Assembly: GCF_030528505.1 (NCBI RefSeq)
Contig: NZ_JAUMYS010000026.1
Location: 1-38,954, forward strand
Origin: Tannerella sp.
GTDB taxonomy: Bacteria; Bacteroidota; Bacteroidia; Bacteroidales; Tannerellaceae
Length of the DNA stretch: 38,954 bases
Reading direction: 5' to 3'
Positions 25,490-36,607 of the stretch are shown piece after piece. The notes beneath the pieces are model-generated. The model saw only the letters and a program-made list of their open reading frames with translations. It did not search any database and was not told the origin of the DNA. The position numbers were made by a program, and so were the translations under genes. How positions within the stretch are numbered: the stretch's first letter is position 1; each line of letters opens with the position of its first letter.

Positions 25490-27010
25490 ATGATAAAAAT
25501 ATTTGAAACTTCGAAAATAAAGGAACTTGATCAATATACGGTCGATCACGAGCCGATCGCTTCCATCGACTTGGTGGAGCGTGCGGCTACGGCTTTCGTC
25601 AATGAGTTCGGGCGTCTCTACTCGAAACAGTCGCGCGTCATGATCTTTGCCGGACAGGGAAATAACGGAGCGGATGCTCTGGCTATCGCTCGTTTGCTGG
25701 CCGAAGACGATTACCGGGTCGAAGTCTATCTTTTCAATCCCGGACGCCATCTTTCGGCCGATTGCGAGGCCAATAAGCAGCGACTGCTTGCGGATGGGAA
25801 AGTGCCTTTGAATGAAGTAATCGAAGACTTTACACCTCCCACTCTTTCGGAACATGATGTGGTGATCGACGGGTTGTTCGGTTCGGGGTTGAATCGGCCG
25901 CTGAGCGGCGGGTATGCGGCTGTCGTCGGCTACATCAATCAATCCGATGCGACCGTCGTTTCGATCGATATCCCGTCGGGACTTTTTGGGGAAGACAACC
26001 GGGAGAATAATCCCGATAGCATCATTCAGGCTAACATGACACTGACGTTCGAATTTCCGAAGCTCGCTATGGTGCTACCGGAAAATAGAGCTTATGTCGG
26101 TCGATGGAAAGTGTTGCCCATCGGATTGCACCCGGATATCATCGAACGGACGAAAACGCCTTACATCCTGATTAACGATGAAGATATGGCGGGTATCCTC
26201 CGTAAGCGCAACGTGTTTGCTCATAAGGGCGACTTTGGGCATGCTTTGCTGATTGCCGGCAGCAAGGGTAAGATGGGAGCGGCCCTGCTGGCTGCCGGAG
26301 CTTGCATGCGCAGCGGATCGGGAAGATTGACGGTTCATCTCCCTCAACGGGGGGAAACGGTGCTTCAGACCGCTCTTCCCGAAGCGATGCTCAGCCTCGA
26401 TGCAAATACAGACCATGTCTCGGTATTGCCCGAAACGGATGCGTATGACGCCATCGCCGCCGGGCCGGGATTGGGTACGGAAAAACAGACGGTGCAGATG
26501 CTGGAACAACTGCTGAAGACTTCCCGAAAACCCTTGCTGCTCGATGCCGACGCGTTGAATATTCTGGCAGAAAATAAGGAACTGCTCGCTTTGCTTCCTC
26601 CGCATACCGTTTTGACGCCTCATCCGAAAGAGCTGGATAGGCTTTTGGGGGATAGCATCAACGGATACGACCGGTTGCATAAAGCCGCCGAAATGGCCGT
26701 GAAACATACGCAATGCATTGTTCTTAAAGGAGCCTATACGGCGGTTTGTACACCGCAGGGGAATATTTACATCAATACCACGGGTAATCCGGGGATGGCA
26801 ACGGCCGGCAGCGGAGATGTGTTGACGGGGGTGATTGTCGGTCTGATGGCTCAGGGATACGAGCCCGAAACGGCTGCCGTTCTCGGGGTCTTTCTGCATG
26901 GGATGGCTGGAGATTTGGCCGTAGCCCGATTATCGGACGAAAGTCTGATCGCTTCCGACATCATCCGGATGCTGGGAAAGGCGTTTCGTTTGCAACACGA
27001 AGAAGAGTAA
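25490..27010 (+). CDS. nnr: bifunctional NAD(P)H-hydrate epimerase / ADP-dependent dehydratase
   Basis: Nnr repairs damaged NAD(P)H: the N-terminal NnrE half epimerises R-NAD(P)HX to the S form and the C-terminal NnrD half dehydrates it with ADP. The 506-residue product has both. NnrE spans about 1-215 with FAGQGNNGADALAIARLL and VVIDGLFGSGLNRPL. NnrD spans about 225-500 with HKGDFGHALLIAGSKGKMGA, LLDADALNIL, LTPHPKELDRLLG and TGNPGMATAGSGDVLTG, the nucleotide-binding motif of the ribokinase-like fold. The ATG at 25490 is preferred because the upstream TTG lies in the promoter. The protein is cytoplasmic, and no operon partner is visible on either side. Confidence 0.95.
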   Translation: MIKIFETSKIKELDQYTVDHEPIASIDLVERAATAFVNEFGRLYSKQSRVMIFAGQGNNGADALAIARLLAEDDYRVEVYLFNPGRHLSADCEANKQRLLADGKVPLNEVIEDFTPPTLSEHDVVIDGLFGSGLNRPLSGGYAAVVGYINQSDATVVSIDIPSGLFGEDNRENNPDSIIQANMTLTFEFPKLAMVLPENRAYVGRWKVLPIGLHPDIIERTKTPYILINDEDMAGILRKRNVFAHKGDFGHALLIAGSKGKMGAALLAAGACMRSGSGRLTVHLPQRGETVLQTALPEAMLSLDANTDHVSVLPETDAYDAIAAGPGLGTEKQTVQMLEQLLKTSRKPLLLDADALNILAENKELLALLPPHTVLTPHPKELDRLLGDSINGYDRLHKAAEMAVKHTQCIVLKGAYTAVCTPQGNIYINTTGNPGMATAGSGDVLTGVIVGLMAQGYEPETAAVLGVFLHGMAGDLAVARLSDESLIASDIIRMLGKAFRLQHEEE

Positions 27011-27156
27011 CCGAAATACCGAAAAGGGCTTACATTCCTTGTTTAAAAAAAATGGCTGATTGCCTAAAAATATAAAAAAATAAAAGGTTTTTGGGATGAT
27101 AGTGTTAAAAAGCTTTGTTTTAGTGTGTCGTATCATTCTATTACCTCTTTTTATTG

Positions 27157-27164
27157 TATTTTTG
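27157..27164 (+). promoter_or_regulatory. -7 element of the small winged-helix gene
   Basis: TATTTTTG matches TAnnTTTG and lies 31 bases before the ATG at 27196. The gap 27011-27156 is AT-rich and shows no terminator for nnr that I trust. Confidence 0.5.
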
Positions 27165-27195
27165 CAGCCATTAAAAAGATATAGAAAAAACAGCT

Positions 27196-27396
27196 ATGGT
27201 TAAGTTAATTGGAACGAATGCCGGTCTTGTATGGAGAGCCTTGAGCAAGGCAGGCCGGATGAGTGTGAAAGAACTCAAAAAAGAAACAAAGTTGAGAACG
27301 GATAAAGAGTTGTTTGCAGCCATTGGTTGGTTGGCCAAGGAAGAAAAGCTTGAATCGGAAGAAAAAGATTCTGAAATTTATTTCTGGCTGTCGTAG
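27196..27396 (+). CDS. small winged helix-turn-helix protein (DUF2582-like)
   Basis: This is a 66-residue single-domain protein with a compact helix-turn-helix: LVWRALSKAGRMSVKELKKE, then LRTDKELFAAIGWLAKEEKL, and a beta-wing ending in IYFWLS. The pattern matches the small winged-helix proteins of Bacteroidetes known as DUF2582 (PF10771, from memory). Their function is unknown, and DNA binding is suggested only by the fold. The gene stands alone: it has its own -7 element and a very strong terminator directly after it, so it makes a short monocistronic mRNA, often a sign of high expression. Confidence 0.8.
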   Translation: MVKLIGTNAGLVWRALSKAGRMSVKELKKETKLRTDKELFAAIGWLAKEEKLESEEKDSEIYFWLS

Positions 27397-27410
27397 TTCC
27401 GTAACATGTA

Positions 27411-27453
27411 AGAAAAGGGGCTGCCTGATTGGTTGTCAGGCAGCCCCTTTTCT
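27411..27453. terminator. strong terminator after the winged-helix gene
   Basis: AGAAAAGGGGCTGCCTGA (27411-27428) and its exact complement (27436-27453) form an 18-bp perfect stem with a 7-base loop. The A4/T4 flanks let it work in both directions. Confidence 0.93.
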
Positions 27454-27481
27454 GTTTGTCGGTAAAAAAAACGACGGAAAG

Positions 27482-27512
27482 TTGTATCTTTAAATACTTC
27501 TTTTTACTTTTG
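27482..27512 (+). promoter_or_regulatory. promoter of the coiled-coil/zapA/rny cluster
   Basis: TTG (27482-27484) and TACTTTTG (27505-27512) are separated by 20 bases, as in Bacteroidetes promoters. The ATG of the first gene follows 20 bases after the -7 element. Confidence 0.65.
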
Positions 27513-27531
27513 TGTGCAATTTTGGTACGAG

Positions 27532-27807
27532 ATGGCCGGGAATGAAAAGGAATTGTGCGCTGTATTTGAGGTCAGGTTGCAGGATTTGCTCACCTTATGC
27601 GATGAGCAGGGTCAAAAAATCAAAGACTTGACTGAAGTCATACGGCAGATGAAAGAAGAATACCGGATATTGAATGCCAAATATACGGACATGCTGACGG
27701 CTACCAGTATTGCCTTTGCCGATGCAGGCGAGAGAAAAGAGGCGAAACGACGGTTGTCGGAATTAGTTCGTGAAGTAGATAAGTGCTTGGCACTACTAAA
27801 CGGATAA
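27532..27807 (+). CDS. small coiled-coil protein upstream of zapA
   Basis: This is a 91-residue cytoplasmic protein, mostly one coiled coil (about 10-52, VRLQDLLTLCDEQGQKIKDL onward) followed by a second helix (about 65-90). I chose the ATG at 27532 because the upstream GTG at 27514 is almost on top of the -7 element. The product has no catalytic motif. Its size, helix content and position 2 bases before zapA suggest a ZapB-like or other divisome partner; no sequence motif proves this. Confidence 0.6.
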   Translation: MAGNEKELCAVFEVRLQDLLTLCDEQGQKIKDLTEVIRQMKEEYRILNAKYTDMLTATSIAFADAGERKEAKRRLSELVREVDKCLALLNG

Positions 27808-27809
27808 CT

Positions 27810-28115
27810 GTGAAAGGAGACGAGTTTATCATACATCTGGAGATTGCAGGGAAACAATATCCGGTGAAGATCAGGCGAGGTGATGAACGGACGGAACAAT
27901 GGGCGCGCGAAGCAGCCAGACGGGTGCAGCAGATGTATCTGCAACAGAAAGCCTATTTCTCCAAATCATTGGACGACAAAGACCTCTTAGCGATGGTTGC
28001 CGTTCAGTTGGCGATGGATATGATTCCGTTGGAAGAAAAGAACGATACGCAACCTTTCGTGGAAAAGATACAACAGTGGACGGAGAGATTGGAACATTTT
28101 CTAAGAGAGAGATAA
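27810..28115 (+). CDS. zapA: cell division protein ZapA
   Basis: ZapA binds and bundles FtsZ filaments at mid-cell. The 101-residue product starts (M)KGDEFIIHLEIAGKQYPVK, the typical beta-strand entry of ZapA. RRGDE and a long helix around LLAMVAVQLAMD follow. The GTG at 27810 is the likely start; an in-frame TTG at 27783 would overlap the upstream gene and add 9 residues foreign to the family. It is coupled to the preceding coiled-coil gene by a 2-base gap. A terminator-like hairpin separates it from rny. Confidence 0.85.
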   Translation: MKGDEFIIHLEIAGKQYPVKIRRGDERTEQWAREAARRVQQMYLQQKAYFSKSLDDKDLLAMVAVQLAMDMIPLEEKNDTQPFVEKIQQWTERLEHFLRER

Positions 28116-28159
28116 CTTTTCACTTCTATGTTATTCGAAACGAGAATATAAAAGTCTAT

Positions 28160-28206
28160 GCACATGGGTTTGGCATGGAGAGCCATGCCAGAACTGTGCT
28201 TTTTTT
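28160..28206 (+). terminator. terminator or attenuator between zapA and rny
   Basis: An inner stem TGGCATGG/CCATGCCA (28171-28178 and 28183-28190, loop AGAG) is extended by GTT/AAC and by an outer GCACA/TGTGC (28160-28164 and 28195-28199). Seven T residues follow. It lies 45 bases after zapA and ends 24 bases before rny. Either rny has a promoter I do not see or it depends on readthrough. Confidence 0.85.
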
Positions 28207-28229
28207 ATAACAATTTAACAGTGGATAGA

Positions 28230-29759
28230 ATGAACTGGATATTGATGATGATTGCTTTTTTCGTGGGAGGGCTGCTGGCCTGGGTCGTAATGACATTCCT
28301 TGCGAAATCCCGCCGCACAGCGCTCCTCCAAGAGATGGAGAAGGAAGCGGAGGTCATGAAGAAAAATAAAATGCTGGAAGTAAAAGAAAAATTCCTGCAA
28401 TTGAAAACAGACTTGGAGAAACAGGTCACGGCGCGCAATGCCAAAATACAGTCGGGAGAGTCGAAACTGAAACAGCGCGAAATGGCGCTTACCCAGCGTC
28501 AGGAGGAGTTGCAGCGAAAGATGTCGGAAGTCGATATCGTCAAGGAAAACTTGAACAATCAGCTGCAAATCATTGAAAAGAGAAAGCAGGATATGGAGAA
28601 GTTGCACCAGCAGGAAATTGCCCATCTGGAAACGATCTCCGGCCTGTCGGCCGATGAGGCCAAAGAACGCCTGATCGAATCGCTCAAAGACGTGGCTAAA
28701 ACAGATGCGGCTTCGTATGTGAACGAAATCATGGAAGAAGCCAAGATGACGGCTAATATGGAGGCCAAGAAAATCGTTATCCGTACGATACAGCGCGTAG
28801 CAACCGAAACGGCGATTGAAAACTCGGTAACGGTCTTCCACATCGATTCGGACGAGATCAAAGGACGAATCATCGGACGCGAAGGCCGTAATATCCGTGC
28901 CCTCGAAGCGGCTACCGGCATCGAAATCATCGTAGACGATACACCGGAAGCGATCGTGCTTTCCGGCTTTGACCCGGTGCGCCGTGAAGTCGCTCGTCTG
29001 GCCTTGCATCAGTTGGTACAGGACGGACGTATTCATCCGGCTCGTATCGAAGAAGTGGTGAACAAGGTGCGCAAACAGGTGGAAGAGGAAGTGATAGAAA
29101 CCGGAAAGCGTACGGCGATCGACCTTGGTATCCACGGCTTGCATCCGGAATTGATACGGATGATTGGAAAGATGAAGTATCGTTCGTCGTACGGACAGAA
29201 TCTGTTGCAACATGCGCGCGAGACGGCGAACTTGTGTGCCGTTATGGCGGCCGAGCTGGGGCTGAACCCGAAGAAGGCGCGTCGTGCCGGATTGTTACAC
29301 GATATAGGCAAAGTGCCCGATGATGAGCCGGAATTGCCGCACGCTCTCTACGGTGCGAAGCTGTGTGAGAAGTTTAAGGAAAAGCCGGATATCTGCAATG
29401 CGGTAGGTGCTCATCACGATGAGATGGAGATGCAGACTTTGCTGGCGCCGATTGTGCAGGTGTGTGATGCCATTTCGGGAGCACGTCCGGGGGCGCGTCG
29501 TGAAATTGTGGAAGCGTATATCAAGCGCCTCAACGATCTGGAGCAGCTGGCCCTTTCGTATCCGGGAGTAGTGAAAACATACGCTATTCAGGCTGGTCGT
29601 GAGTTGCGGGTGATTGTCGGTGCTGATAAGATTACGGATAAAGATACCGAAAGCCTGTCGACCGAGATCGCCAAGAAGATTCAAGACGAGATGACGTATC
29701 CCGGTCAGGTGAAGATTACCGTGATTCGCGAAACGCGTGCCGTCAGCTACGCAAAATAA
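28230..29759 (+). CDS. rny: ribonuclease Y
   Basis: RNase Y is a membrane-anchored endoribonuclease that starts mRNA decay. The 509-residue product has an N-terminal membrane helix (about 2-22). A long coiled coil follows (about 30-185), then a KH RNA-binding domain (about 205-275, [17 protein letters not shown]). The HD phosphohydrolase domain follows with H-D in [12 protein letters not shown] and HHDEME. The ATG at 28230 puts the membrane helix at the very N-terminus; earlier in-frame starts lie inside the terminator hairpin. Length is normal for the family. The RNase Y annotation is firm. Confidence 0.96.
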   Translation: MNWILMMIAFFVGGLLAWVVMTFLAKSRRTALLQEMEKEAEVMKKNKMLEVKEKFLQLKTDLEKQVTARNAKIQSGESKLKQREMALTQRQEELQRKMSEVDIVKENLNNQLQIIEKRKQDMEKLHQQEIAHLETISGLSADEAKERLIESLKDVAKTDAASYVNEIMEEAKMTANMEAKKIVIRTIQRVATETAIENSVTVFHIDSDEIKGRIIGREGRNIRALEAATGIEIIVDDTPEAIVLSGFDPVRREVARLALHQLVQDGRIHPARIEEVVNKVRKQVEEEVIETGKRTAIDLGIHGLHPELIRMIGKMKYRSSYGQNLLQHARETANLCAVMAAELGLNPKKARRAGLLHDIGKVPDDEPELPHALYGAKLCEKFKEKPDICNAVGAHHDEMEMQTLLAPIVQVCDAISGARPGARREIVEAYIKRLNDLEQLALSYPGVVKTYAIQAGRELRVIVGADKITDKDTESLSTEIAKKIQDEMTYPGQVKITVIRETRAVSYAK

Positions 29760-29791
29760 ACATACGGGTTTTTTTTAAAAAGGTAATTGAT

Positions 29792-29834
29792 ACCTCCGAA
29801 GGGACGTTTTTACGGCCTTCGGAGGTGCTTTTTT
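29792..29834 (+). terminator. Rho-independent terminator of rny
   Basis: ACCTCCGAAGG (29792-29802) and CCTTCGGAGGT (29816-29826) make an 11-bp perfect stem with a 13-base loop, followed by GC and seven T residues. Confidence 0.93.
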
Positions 29835-29888
29835 TGAATTTGATTCCTTCTTGCAAAACACGATTAATTTATATATTCAACCAACAGG

Positions 29889-32791
<2,903 letters not shown>

Positions 32792-32795
32792 TTAT

Positions 32796-32840
32796 AAAAA
32801 ATTGCCCGCCTTGAAGCGATGCTCCGGCGGGCAATTTTTT
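32796..32840. terminator. bidirectional terminator between tRNA-Cys and the ABC-F promoter
   Basis: ATTGCCCGCC (32801-32810) and GGCGGGCAAT (32826-32835) form a 10-bp stem extended by A/T flanks. On the - strand a T-run follows, ending the tRNA transcript. Confidence 0.9.
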
Positions 32841-32871
32841 TTACTGTCATCATCACGATGTGACGTTGGTG

Positions 32872-32942
32872 AGGTTCCTGGCAGAATCGAACTGCCGTAA
32901 ACGGTTTTGCAGACCGGTGCCTAACCACTCGGCCAAGGAACC
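32872..32942 (-). tRNA. tRNA-Cys (anticodon GCA)
   Basis: On the - strand the 71-base gene folds as a cloverleaf. The acceptor arms GGTTCCT and AGGAACC pair fully, with U73 as discriminator, a known Cys identity base. The T arm is GGCAG-TTCGATT-CTGCC. The anticodon loop CTGCAAA has GCA. The outermost anticodon-stem pair is a C-U mismatch. CCA is not encoded. Confidence 0.93.
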
Positions 32943-32955
32943 AAATTTCACGGTG

Positions 32956-32985
32956 CAAAGATACGGCATTTTTCGGATATACAAA
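32956..32985 (-). promoter_or_regulatory. promoter of tRNA-Cys
   Basis: On the - strand TTTG (32985-32982, within a T5G run) is followed after 18 bases by TATCTTTG (32963-32956), 13 bases before the tRNA 5' end. Confidence 0.6.
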
Positions 32986-33002
32986 AATCTTTTGAAATTT
33001 CT

Positions 33003-33035
33003 TTTGTCCGATTGCCGGAAAAGTCCGTATCTTTG
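33003..33035 (+). promoter_or_regulatory. promoter of the rfbC operon
   Basis: TTTG (33003-33006) and TATCTTTG (33028-33035) are separated by 21 bases. It is divergent from the tRNA-Cys promoter, the two -33 regions being about 17 bases apart. Confidence 0.65.
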
Positions 33036-33057
33036 TTTCTCGAAAAAAATCGAGAAA
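33036..33057 (+). repeat. 8-bp perfect inverted repeat at the start of the rfbC transcript
   Basis: TTTCTCGA (33036-33043) and TCGAGAAA (33050-33057) flank six A residues, directly after the -7 element and 7 bases before the rfbC ATG. It could be an operator or a translation-affecting hairpin. Confidence 0.45.
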
Positions 33058-33064
33058 AGAAGAG

Positions 33065-33640
33065 ATGAATTTCATAGAAACGGATATTCCCGGCGTGTGG
33101 ATGATAGAACCTCAGGTATTTACCGACGCACGAGGATACTTCATGGAAGCCTACAAACAACAGGAATTCGAACAGTATATCGGCAAAGTAAATTTTATAC
33201 AGGAGAACGAATCTCGCTCGTCGCGGGGTGTGCTGCGCGGACTGCATTATCAGCTGGCGCCTTACGCGCAGGCCAAGCTGGTGCGCGTGATCGTGGGTAC
33301 GGTCGTCGATGTGGCGGTCGATCTTCGTCGCGGCTCTCCGACGTTCGGGCGACACGTAGCTGTGGAATTGTCGGCCGAGAATAAGCGTCAGTTATATATT
33401 CCACAGGGATTTGCACATGGCTTTTATGTAAAAAGCGAGACCGCCGTATTTACATATAAGGTAGATAATCCATATATGCCGAGCCATGAGCGAGGGGTAC
33501 GATACGATGATCCGCAGATCGGCATTGCGTGGGGCGCGGCAGAGAGCAGCGATCCGGTCGTTACCTCGGAGAAAGACCGCTTATTGCCTTTCCTGAAAGA
33601 GGCCGAAATAAATTTTGAAGAATTAAAACATAACGATTGA
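33065..33640 (+). CDS. rfbC: dTDP-4-dehydrorhamnose 3,5-epimerase
   Basis: RfbC (RmlC) epimerises dTDP-4-keto-6-deoxyglucose at C3 and C5 on the way to dTDP-L-rhamnose for surface glycans. The 191-residue cupin protein shows FTDARGYFMEAY near residue 19 and the catalytic His61 in VLRGLHYQ. VDVAVDLRRGSPTFG and YIPQGFAHGFYV follow, normal for the family. It is the first gene of the unit, and rfbB starts on its stop codon (TGATG). rfbA and rfbD are not in this window, so the pathway must be completed by genes elsewhere. Confidence 0.96.
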   Translation: MNFIETDIPGVWMIEPQVFTDARGYFMEAYKQQEFEQYIGKVNFIQENESRSSRGVLRGLHYQLAPYAQAKLVRVIVGTVVDVAVDLRRGSPTFGRHVAVELSAENKRQLYIPQGFAHGFYVKSETAVFTYKVDNPYMPSHERGVRYDDPQIGIAWGAAESSDPVVTSEKDRLLPFLKEAEINFEELKHND

Positions 33641-34788
33641 TGGAAACTTATTTAGTGACCGGAGGTGCCGGTTTTATCGGAGCAAACTTTGTGAAATATA
33701 TGCTCGCCACGTATCCCGAGGCGCAGATTATCGTCCTCGACAGGTTGACCTACGCGGGCAATTTGGGAACGATCAAGGACGATATCGACGGCCGTCGCTG
33801 CCATTTTGTGAAAGGGGATATCGGCGACCGCGCCTTAGTTGAAGGATTGTTCGAGAAATATCCGATACGCTACGTCGTCAATTTCGCGGCCGAGAGCCAT
33901 GTGGACCGAAGCATCGAAGATTCGCAACTGTTTCTCGTGACAAATATTCTCGGGACGCAGAACCTGCTCGATGCCGCGCGGAAAGCGTGGGTGACGGGCA
34001 AAGACGAGTCCGGCTATCCGGTGTGGATGCCCGGCGTACGCTTCCATCAGGTTTCGACCGACGAGGTTTACGGCAGCCTCGGTGAAACAGGGTATTTCAC
34101 CGAAGAAACGCCGCTTTCGCCACGCAGCCCGTACAGTGCCTCGAAAACAAGCGCCGATCATTTCGTCACGGCTTATCACGACACATATAAGATGCCTGTC
34201 AGCATCACACGCTGTTCGAACAATTACGGGCCGTATCATTTCCCCGAAAAACTGATTCCGCTCATCATCAAGAATATTCTGGAAGGAAAGAAACTGCCTG
34301 TCTACGGCGACGGATCGAACGTGCGCGACTGGCTTTACGTCACCGACCATTGCAAGGCGATTGATGCGGTGATACATCGTGGTCGCGCGGGGGAGGTGTA
34401 TAATGTCGGCGGACATAACGAGCGGAAAAACATCGACATTGTGCGGACGATTATTCGGACGGTTCATGAACTGATGACCGAGCATCCCGAATATCGTGAG
34501 GCGCTCAAGAAAAAAGAGATGGGCCCCGACGGACAATGGTCGGTCGACTGGATCAACGACGACTTGATTACGTTCGTCAAAGATCGTCTCGGACACGATC
34601 AGCGTTATGCGATCGATCCGTCGAAAATCACCCGCGAGTTGGGCTGGAGCCCCGAGACGAGTTTCGATGCCGGTATCGTGAAGACCGTGCGCTGGAATCT
34701 GGAGCATCAGGACTGGATCGAAGAAATCACCCAAGGCGATTATGTGAGGTATTACGAGCAGATGTATGCCGGACGGGAGCTGAAATAA
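33640..34788 (+). CDS. rfbB: dTDP-glucose 4,6-dehydratase
   Basis: RfbB (RmlB) is the NAD-dependent dehydratase that turns dTDP-glucose into dTDP-4-keto-6-deoxyglucose, the substrate of the preceding epimerase. The 382-residue short-chain dehydrogenase has the NAD motif GGAGFIG (8-14), the catalytic TDE (140-142) and YSASK (165-169). The 10-residue insertion [10 protein letters not shown] near 116 is seen in Bacteroidetes versions. The ATG at 33640 overlaps the rfbC stop, so translation is coupled. Confidence 0.96.
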   Translation: METYLVTGGAGFIGANFVKYMLATYPEAQIIVLDRLTYAGNLGTIKDDIDGRRCHFVKGDIGDRALVEGLFEKYPIRYVVNFAAESHVDRSIEDSQLFLVTNILGTQNLLDAARKAWVTGKDESGYPVWMPGVRFHQVSTDEVYGSLGETGYFTEETPLSPRSPYSASKTSADHFVTAYHDTYKMPVSITRCSNNYGPYHFPEKLIPLIIKNILEGKKLPVYGDGSNVRDWLYVTDHCKAIDAVIHRGRAGEVYNVGGHNERKNIDIVRTIIRTVHELMTEHPEYREALKKKEMGPDGQWSVDWINDDLITFVKDRLGHDQRYAIDPSKITRELGWSPETSFDAGIVKTVRWNLEHQDWIEEITQGDYVRYYEQMYAGRELK

Positions 34789-34792
34789 CGTG

Positions 34793-35416
34793 ATGAATCA
34801 GCAATATCCTTCGGCTTTATTGGAAAATGCCGTCAATGAGTTGGCTACGCTGCCGGGAATCGGGCGGAAGACGGCTTTGCGGCTGGCTTTGTATATGCTG
34901 CGTCGGGAGCCGGACTATACGGAGCGTTTTTCGACGGCTCTGCTTGCTTTACGCCGTAACGTGAAGTACTGCAAGGTGTGTCATAATATCTGCGATTCGG
35001 AGTACTGCGCGATCTGCGCCGACCCGTTGCGCGACCGTTCGACGGTGTGCGTGGTGGAGAATGTCAAAGACGTGATGACAATTGAGAACACGTCGCAGTT
35101 TCACGGTCTTTATCATGTGTTGGGCGGAATCATCTCGCCGATCGACGGGATCGGGCCGGCCGATCTCGAAATCGACAGCTTGGTGGAGCGTGTGGCTTCG
35201 GGCGAAGTGAAAGAGGTCATGTTCGCCCTCAGTACAACGATGGAAGGCGATACGACGAACTTCTTTATCTACCGTAAACTGTCGGCTTATCCGGTGAAGG
35301 TGACGGTCATCGCCCGTGGTATTTCGGTGGGAGACGAGATTGAATACGCCGACGAGGTGACGTTGGGACGCTCGATCCTGAACCGGGTGGATTTTAACGA
35401 ATCGATCAAATTATAA
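34793..35416 (+). CDS. recR: recombination mediator protein RecR
   Basis: RecR works with RecF and RecO to load RecA at single-strand gaps. The 207-residue product has the helix-hairpin-helix ([20 protein letters not shown]) and a C4 zinc finger: C60, C63, C72 and C75 in [16 protein letters not shown]. The Toprim domain follows (about 83-170, [14 protein letters not shown]) with a Walker-like C-terminal region. It begins 4 bases after the rfbB stop; a GTG three bases earlier is the only alternative start. Its place among sugar genes is incidental. Confidence 0.96.
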   Translation: MNQQYPSALLENAVNELATLPGIGRKTALRLALYMLRREPDYTERFSTALLALRRNVKYCKVCHNICDSEYCAICADPLRDRSTVCVVENVKDVMTIENTSQFHGLYHVLGGIISPIDGIGPADLEIDSLVERVASGEVKEVMFALSTTMEGDTTNFFIYRKLSAYPVKVTVIARGISVGDEIEYADEVTLGRSILNRVDFNESIKL

Positions 35417-35420
35417 CGTT

Positions 35421-36590
35421 ATGTACGAAACGAAGCTGTCTGTCGTCATCGTAAATTATAATGTAAAGTATTTGCTTGAGCAATGCCTGCGTTCGGTGCA
35501 GGCGGCGACGAACGGTTTCGATGCCGAGATATGGGTCGTAGACAATGCTTCGACCGACGGTTCCGTCGAATACCTGCGTCCCCGTTTCCCCGACGTGCGG
35601 TTTATCGAAAATACGGATAATCCCGGTTTTGCCCGTGCGAACAATCAGGCCTTGCGTGCTTGCCGGGGCGAATATGTGTTGCTGCTCAACCCCGATACGA
35701 TCGTAGGCGACAGCCTGCGCACGTTGTGTTATTTTATGGACGGATGTTCCGACGCCGGGGCGATCGGGGTGAAGATGATCGACGGTCGGGGGGCTTTTCT
35801 GCCTGAAAGCAAGCGGAGCTTTCCGTCGCCATGGGTGGCCTTCTGCAAGTTGTTCGGTCTTTCGAAACTCTTTCCGCGTTCCCGCCGGTATGCGGCTTAC
35901 AGTTTGCCGTATCTCAACCCCGACAAGCAGCATGAGGTCGAAGTGCTGTCGGGGGCGTTCATGCTGCTGCGTCACGAGGCGCTCGATCGGGTCGGATTGT
36001 TCGACGAGTCGTTTTTTATGTACGGTGAAGACATTGATCTGTCGTACCGGATCGTGCTCGGCGGTTACAAAAATTATTATATTCCCGAGCGTATCTTGCA
36101 TTACAAAGGGGAAAGCACGGCTTATGCCGACAAAAAATACCTGAATGCTTTTTACGATGCGATGCTTATTTTCTATCGGAAGCATTATCCGCGATCGGGG
36201 CGATGGATGTCGGGGCTGATTCGTGCTTCGGTCGGTTTGCGGAAAGGAGTCGCGCGCTTGTTCGGGTGGAAGAAGCCGAAAACGCCGAAGCCAAAACGTC
36301 GCAGTGTGTTGATTTTCTGTCGTGCGGAGGCGCTCAAGACGGCCAGAGACCGGGTCGCTGAGCGGCTGCCGGAGGCTGTCGTTTTCCGTCAGTGGGATTT
36401 GGATGAGCGCCGGGCGATGGATGCGCTCTCGCGTCGGGTGCGGATGAACGAATATACGGATATGGTCTTTGGCTATCCGGACATGACGTTCGACCAGATG
36501 TTGCTTTTTATGGACAGAAACACCGATAAATCGTGTGTGTATCATATATATTACCCCGACAGCGGACTGTTGATTTCGCCGGGCAGATAA
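35421..36590 (+). CDS. family 2 glycosyltransferase with extra C-terminal domain
   Basis: This is a 389-residue, probably membrane-associated GT-A glycosyltransferase, like rhamnosyl/WbbL-type enzymes of surface glycans. Seen are LSVVIVNYNVKYLLEQCL, VVDNASTDGS, NPGFARANNQAL and the metal-binding NPDT motif. The acceptor-side motif EDIDLSYR lies near residue 209. Residues about 285-300 are a basic linker (KKPKTPKPKRR). The last 90 residues (from SVLIFCRAEA) look like a separate alpha/beta domain that I cannot name. The start is 4 bases after recR. Substrate is unknown; rhamnose is plausible from rfbB/rfbC upstream but unproven. Confidence 0.88.
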   Translation: MYETKLSVVIVNYNVKYLLEQCLRSVQAATNGFDAEIWVVDNASTDGSVEYLRPRFPDVRFIENTDNPGFARANNQALRACRGEYVLLLNPDTIVGDSLRTLCYFMDGCSDAGAIGVKMIDGRGAFLPESKRSFPSPWVAFCKLFGLSKLFPRSRRYAAYSLPYLNPDKQHEVEVLSGAFMLLRHEALDRVGLFDESFFMYGEDIDLSYRIVLGGYKNYYIPERILHYKGESTAYADKKYLNAFYDAMLIFYRKHYPRSGRWMSGLIRASVGLRKGVARLFGWKKPKTPKPKRRSVLIFCRAEALKTARDRVAERLPEAVVFRQWDLDERRAMDALSRRVRMNEYTDMVFGYPDMTFDQMLLFMDRNTDKSCVYHIYYPDSGLLISPGR

Positions 36591-36607
36591 AAACGGAGGC
36601 GTGAGTG

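Noticed and set aside
28116-28230. 6S RNA gene next to zapA, as in gamma-proteobacteria
   Set aside because: The stretch is too short and shows only a terminator hairpin with a T-run, not the long 6S rod with central bubble.
28215-29213. 332-codon - strand frame opposite rny
   Set aside because: A shadow of RNase Y, rich in Phe/His/Leu without pattern.
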